A stretch of 64,000 nucleotides of DNA from Stichopus chloronotus (Eukaryota > Echinodermata > Holothuroidea > Aspidochirotida > Stichopodidae). Under the pieces are notes generated by a model. It did not search any database and was not told the origin of the DNA. It saw nothing but the letters and a program-made list of their open reading frames with translations. A program made the position numbers and the translations under genes. Location of the stretch: NCBI GenBank assembly GCA_021234535.1, contig CM037830.1, positions 1,338,170-1,402,169 of the forward strand, read 5' to 3'. Below are positions 58,899 to 64,000 of the stretch, piece by piece; position 1 is the first letter of the stretch, and each line of letters starts with the position of its first letter.

Positions 58899-60198
58899 AC
58901 TGTTTATGAGTTCGTGTAGAAGGGAAGTTATTTACGTTCTTTTGTGACCGTCGGTTGATAGTAGAAGGGGAATTTCGATGTTTGTTTTTAACAGATAGGG
59001 CCACATAAATATATTTAAGAAGATGGAAGCCGTGTCTAGGGTCTCCAGATATGTTTGTGACAAATATAATATTAAATATAATATACAAATTGAATATTTT
59101 GAAAGAAAATGTCTATTTTACCATACAGTTCTGCATACCTTGCTGGATTCAACGAGCCAAACAAAACTATGGGAAGCAATAGCCTACTGTCAGCCTGACT
59201 TGCTGCATTCTTTATCATACTAGATTACAGTTAAAGACTGTCAAATGCATAGAGAAATTGGAAAAGTAACATATATGATTGAAGTTGTGAGTGGAATATA
59301 ATGGTTAGTAGAACAGTAATTGCTTTCAATGTTTGAAGAAGAAGTACATGAGAGAAATTATTTTCCGTTTTGCTCTTCGTGTACTGTACTCATGCTAGTA
59401 AACGCAGTGCTACTCGTTTCTGCAAGTGTTATATTTAATATTTTGACAAGCGGAGACTGAATAGGTCCTATATATTTTATACAAGAAGCACTTCTTTCAC
59501 AGTTTGAATATCACGATACATTGCAGCCTTCACCTTGCAATTGGAGGGTAGAGTGGGATATTGTGACATTTCTAAAAGTAAATTCAAAAGATACAACTAT
59601 ATATGGCTACAGTTCCAGTCTGTCGTTTCCCAAATTTCATACTCTCCTTTTCAAATGATTAATAGCAATCTTGCTCCAATAGTTATATATATTAACTGTA
59701 AATTAAAACATCTGTATGTGTGAACAAAAAAGGAAAAAAAGGTTATAGCCAAAACAAAACATAATGCAAATAAGTCCAATGTCCAACTATAAGTCTAGTC
59801 CGTCTCTTTTCAGTGTGGAATGTAGCCTGCTCTTAGGTCCTTAATTCACTAGGCTGCTCAGTCACTTGCTAAATTCATAGGCCTTAAAATAAGGGAGTAA
59901 GCTTATGTTAATAACTTTTGTACACCATTTATGTCCAGCTGACTGATCTGCAAAAATATACTGGTTCATCTTTCAGTCAACGTGACCATATGTGAATTAA
60001 TTTTAAGTGACAAACTCCTTAAATAAAATCAGTCATGCCCCTAGTTGGTGCTCAGCCTGCCTGCTTCAGCCTAGATAAAAAAAACCTGTAGGAACCCCTC
60101 CCCATCCAAGTTGTCTGTTTAGTAGAATAAAACTTGGATGTGCCTTCCTATTTTATATCCAGTAGCCAATCTCCACTGACCACGAGAGAACTGTAGTA

Positions 60199-60772
60199 CA
60201 GACCCGTAGCGAGAGCTGGGGTCGGCGCGTTCGAGCGACCCACCCCAACTTGAGGGAAGTCCTTTTTTCCGGCCCTTTGTTTGAAGGATTAGCTATGAAA
60301 TATTTACTACCTTGACATATATTGAGGCCGAATTTCCGTTCACTTTAAGCAGGAAGATAAAACCTTTCCAATTATGTCACAAAATGTGTACAGGCCCAAC
60401 TGCTTAACACTGTTTCAATGGAACAACATTTGTTTTGTAAAGGTTTACATCAAAATCAGCATCTGAAGCCAGACAGTAGCTGACAGTACATGTAGGTTAT
60501 TCTACTACCAGATTACATGCATGATTTTTTTCTCAGAAAGTGGTGTACAGTGTGGAATTCCTGGGGAAAAATGACCCCTGTTGTGTTAAAAGTCCTCTGA
60601 AATGCTCCAGATTGCAGGAGATCTGCCGCAGATTTCAAATTTTCCAGGGAAGCATGCCCCGGACCCCTATATATAGCAACTGCATGCTTACAGTGCATAC
60701 TTCCGTATTTGGAAAAAGGTCCACATATTAGAAAAAAAGACCCACTCCTCCACATCGGCTGTGTTACGAATG
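60199..60772. mobile_element. Shorter, inverted copy of the outer transposon
   Basis: It begins 'cagacccgtagcgagagc'. The other end, 'cctccacatcggctgtg', is a decayed version of the inverted terminus at 30,594. Read in reverse it matches 30,594-30,790 and 31,730-31,939 of the outer element but lacks the roughly 0.9 kb in between, including the whole inner insertion. About 574 bp. The ORFs here on both strands are by-products. Confidence 0.78.
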
Positions 60773-61123
60773 GTAGGCTTTACAAAACTGCAAATTCATA
60801 CGATGGTGACTTGTCTTCTTCCCGGAGATGCCGAGTTGCCTGATGTAGTAGGCACTTAGTAGGCTACATGCCGAGTTGTCAGACTTCACAAAGGCACTGA
60901 AAAGTGTGAAGCTGTTTTGTCTTACATGAGCGAGTTGTCCATGCCTTTATGTGTGTGTTCTTTGAACGTTACTCTTTTTAAACTGAAAAACAAATTTAAT
61001 CCCCTTTTGACAATTTCTGTTGACAAGACAAGTTGGAAAAAAAAACTTTACTCTCCATTGCTAAGAGCTAAAGACACTTGTTAGGCCAAAATACAAATTA
61101 ACAAGGACAAATAAATCGTCAGG

Positions 61124-61330
61124 AATTGGCCGCATCGATTTCTGCCGTCAGTTTGCACAGACGTACTCGCGCCCAAGTATGCCCAGAGTGCCAACTATGC
61201 TCCGTGGATACTATTACGTATACTTACGTGGCATACAGCCATTACCGCGCCGTTGTTTACGGTACTACTGAGGTCGGTACACTACTATGGCTCAGACGAT
61301 ACAGCTACGCGTTTGCATCATTGAGGTAGT
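61124..61330 (-). other. GC-richer patch with a strong minus-strand donor
   Basis: On the minus strand 'atggctgtatgccac' is followed by gtaagtata at 61,227, an excellent donor sequence. This might be a first exon of a minus-strand gene (possibly the one holding the FReD exon), but its phase does not fit the FReD exon directly and no signal peptide can be read. Speculative. Confidence 0.15.
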
Positions 61331-61423
61331 ATATGTATTTACCTCAGTGGTTTGCATACTGACAACTTATAACACTGGATATTCTAGAGTATTCTGGAAA
61401 AATCATAATTTGGACTATTGCGG

Positions 61424-61468
61424 AAGCACACACGCACACGTACGCACCCACACATACACAAACACACA
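61424..61468. repeat. Imperfect (ca)n repeat
   Basis: 'cacacgcacacgtacgcacc' followed by cacacatacacaaacacac. Simple repeat. Confidence 0.85.
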
Positions 61469-61779
61469 TTTGGAACCCCTTTCACCCCTTAACCCCAATG
61501 GGTAACCCCGATCCATGTCATCTGCATACCATCATGAGGTACCCCAACATATAAGGGCCCACCAAGTTTCGGTTGAACACCACAAGGGGTGTAAGGTGGG
61601 CTACCATTTAAGTGTCATTTTTGGGGACTTCAACAGCTCAAGTAAGTACAATATCTCCTTCATCAGTACAGACCAAGGAGACCAAAAGTCCAGGGATGTG
61701 AACAACGCAGGTCATTCAAGAGGATCATTTTATAGGGGACGTTATTTTACTTGGATAAGAGAAAAGTCTCGTCAGTATC

Positions 61780-62095
61780 TAAGCAGAGCGTCACCATCAG
61801 TTAGCGAGAAGTACAGGAGAAAATTTTTGACAAAAATACTAGATTACAGGAAGTAGTACCTCGCATGTCCATTTTCAGGCAAACAAATTTTATTTAGGAG
61901 AATGTTGTGGGGGGGGGGGGAGCAAAGTACATAGTTATTTAAGATATTACCTTTACTACAACTTAGGGGCTGAGTTGTAGGAAGACTTGCAAGGAAGTCC
62001 TGTAGGAAGTCGAGCACCGCTATTGGTTAGCACGTAGCGAACAACAGAAGTTTTATAAAAAAACTTTTGATAAAAATACTGCTTAGAACGCCAAA
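61780..62095. repeat. Two relatives of an inner-transposon block
   Basis: 'gcagagcgtcaccatcagtt' at about 61,785 resembles gcagagcgccaccgacagtt at 30,873 in the inner hAT-like element, and both continue into ...aaaattttgac. A weaker relative lies at about 62,017-62,085 (gtcgagcaccgctattggtta...cttttgataaaaatactgc). Fragments of the same repeat family, separated by a G-run near 61,910. Confidence 0.5.
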
Positions 62096-62489
62096 GTACG
62101 CTAAAAGTACACTAGTAGGTCACTCAATTACCATATCATGACATATAATGAATAAATATGTCATGTAATTTGTTATGATTTTATTATGTCGCACATGCTT
62201 TTGCTAAATTGTATCACATGTACGGAATTATGATGCCAGATAACAGAAATATACTGTTGTCAAGGGTTGCAGTGGTAGAGCCCATTTTTGTATGGGGAGG
62301 TACATATGAAAGTATGAACTCGGAAGAAAATCCACTCCTACTCAGCTTTGAAATTGAGGCCTGCTTGAAAAGGAACCATTAAAAACAAAGACATATAACG
62401 CTATTCATGCAAGGCAGCAGTTAATTGAGCGTGGTCTATACTACATTTTAGTCAAACTAAATTGGTAGGTTCCGTCATTTTTTTCTCTG

Positions 62490-63250
62490 CAACAATTTAT
62501 AAATGCAGGCTGCAGGTTGGTGACAGTTCGATCACGGCATATCATACTACACCGCGCGTAATGCATACTGCATGCATATATGGGCGCCGGGCGCGGCTAT
62601 GTAAGTACAAGTACGTACCACCAGCACTAGCACTGCAGCTGCATGCACTGCCCATATGAACACAGGTGGAAATGGATCACAGCCTACAGCCTGACCAAAG
62701 CTAGAACTAAGTATTGTAACGTTAGAAGTAGGAGCTGTAGACTAAATGACCATCTGCAACGTGCAGTCCAGTCAAGCAGAGAGTGGAAGGGTACTGAAAC
62801 GTTAGTACCCCAACTAAGTTCCATGGTGGAACGGCTGCAGTACGTTCGGCTTTGCACCAGCGGGCCGGCCCCACTGCATGATATCCTGCTGGCCGAACGA
62901 TATATGCTATTACCACGCACCGTAAGGCATGAGCACTGCTAACTTTACTAACGTTAGGCATAGGGCCTAGCCTACAGGACCTAATTAAAACTAACTTCGA
63001 AGGCCCAACGTACACGCTTATTGCGCTGACAAATAATGAGGACTCTGTGAGCCGCGCTTAGTGATAGTTCTACAAAGTTCCTCTAACTTAGGCTAGTAGC
63101 CCAGGACTTAGACCTGTTAGTTAGGCTAGCCCAGAGAGATAGACGACCGTAGCGTAGTGACTTAGTGATAGGACTCTTTAAGCAACTGTTTCTCTATCTG
63201 CATAGGTTAATTCGAATCGTCTGCTAATCTCTTTCCTTTCGAAGGTAAGC
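62490..63250. promoter_or_regulatory. GC-richer region, possible promoter or 5' exon
   Basis: This stretch has more CpG dinucleotides (for example 'gggcgccgggcgcggctatg' at 62,581) than its surroundings and overlapping open frames on both strands (62,643-62,942 plus; 62,684-63,015 minus). A good plus-strand donor, gaag|gtaagc, lies at 63,244/63,245. It could hold a 5' non-coding exon of a gene running off the right edge, or a minus-strand promoter. No core promoter element or homologous protein was recognised. Confidence 0.25.
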
Positions 63251-63898
63251 TTCTGTCATTTCTCTTCACAGGTTTTCACAGGAAATCTACAACTATGTAG
63301 GCCTGTGTGAGTTAAAAGACAAAAAAATGAACTCTGAAGAAAAAATCAAAACAAAACTTGAAAAGTAGGCACAACACTAAAAGTCACTATTTTAGTTTTC
63401 AGTACCTTTGTTGTGTTCAAGGATTCTAAATTTGTACCCATTGTTTTGATTTGGGGTGTAGGCCTACAGTATTGGATTTGGAATTTTCAAAAATGGTCGG
63501 AACCGGAATTGTCAGATTTACACAACAATTCCGGTTGGATTTGCCTGATTTAGTCAAATGAAATAATGAGAACTTCGTAGGTGGGTTCAGCCTATTTTTA
63601 TATTTCCTTTATATGTAAGCAGTATTATGGCTTTTTTATTGGTAATACAACCAGAAAAACTTCTGCATAAAACCTAATATTTTGTTCAGTTCAAGTCTAT
63701 GATGGATTTTTTATAATAAGAAATGTTTACAATTCCCACCAGTGGGTCAATTAAGTTTAGGGGTGATGTTTTATTTTGCTGAAGCCAGTTACAACTCGTG
63801 AAACGTTCACTTCTTGTGTGAAGAAATCCTGACATGTACTTTTGTCAATGGACTTGTGGGTTTTACAAATTAAAACTAGAAAGAAACTCGAGACTCAC

Positions 63899-63965
63899 CC
63901 GCAGAAGTCGTTACCGTGCATCCGGTGCTGAGGCGGGCTTGGTGTGCTTGGGCAGCTCTCCCTTA
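63899..63965 (-). other. Possible first exon on the minus strand at the right edge
   Basis: On the minus strand, a tatatata sequence (63,990-63,998) is followed about 30 bp later by a GC-rich stretch with an ATG reading MHGNDFC, then a strong donor gg|gtgagt at 63,899/63,898. The layout is that of a TATA promoter and short first exon. The downstream exon is not identified and no protein family can be named. Confidence 0.2.
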
Positions 63966-64000
63966 CTCCTTCCGTTTAGTTAATGATTAATATATATACC

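Noticed and set aside
58846..59088. 80-codon minus ORF upstream of the FReD exon
   Set aside because: No signal peptide or FReD-related content and no fitting donor for the phase-1 junction.
61515..61856. 113-codon ORF with an FGDFN phrase, like a LINE endonuclease
   Set aside because: Only the GDFN phrase matches; the surrounding residues do not fit the endonuclease fold, and its 3' half overlaps a repeat block found in the inner transposon.
62643..63015. Overlapping ORFs of 99, 78 and 97 codons on both strands
   Set aside because: They overlap each other in a GC-richer region where stops are rare; no domain recognised on any strand.

Overview
The window is eukaryotic nuclear DNA. It is AT-rich, has small GT-AG exons in long introns, and carries many minisatellites and short DNA-transposon relics. 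The gene content (a calcium-channel alpha2/delta subunit and a fibrinogen-related exon) fits an invertebrate metazoan. The density of intronic minisatellites and the fibrinogen-related exon suggest a marine deuterostome, possibly an echinoderm such as a sea cucumber. That placement is inference, not proof.

Region 1 (about 1-42,390, + strand). One gene dominates: the 3' part of a voltage-gated calcium channel alpha2/delta subunit (CACNA2D family, closest by eye to alpha2delta-3/4). I can place 20 exons between 1,983 and 42,390. All 19 junctions have GT/AG borders and compatible phases, giving one open frame of 620 codons plus a stop. It starts inside the first Cache-like domain, passes the second Cache-like domain and the cysteine-rich delta part, and ends in a short hydrophobic tail after a Cys-Gly-Ala-Ser motif, as in GPI-anchored alpha2delta proteins. 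The N-terminal part (signal peptide, VWA domain) must lie upstream of base 1. The introns hold most of the other structure: tandem arrays with units of 17, 27, 31, 42, 45, about 60, 158 and about 290 bp. One 12.3-kb intron (26,304-38,623) holds a hAT-like element nested inside a related element, a short inverted-repeat element, and a four-copy 290-bp array.

Region 2 (about 42,400-57,400). This is gene-poor DNA downstream of the channel gene. It contains a 31-bp minisatellite, a second copy of the short inverted-repeat element, a dispersed repeat family in three pieces, a small coding-like ORF resembling the start of a Copia reverse transcriptase, a perfect 30-bp-arm palindrome, and an unrecognised 171-codon ORF.

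Region 3 (57,400-64,000). A single clear exon of a fibrinogen-related domain (FReD) lies on the minus strand at 57,431-57,558. I could not find the following FReD exons in the window. The rest is repeats, including a shorter, inverted copy of the outer transposon from the big intron, and a GC-richer stretch near 62.5-63.2 kb with possible exon or promoter signals.

I found no rRNA, complete tRNA, CRISPR array or operon, and no convincing undescribed molecular system. The points most worth a second look are the reconstructed channel gene and its 3' end, the nested transposons, the perfect palindrome, and the orphan FReD exon.
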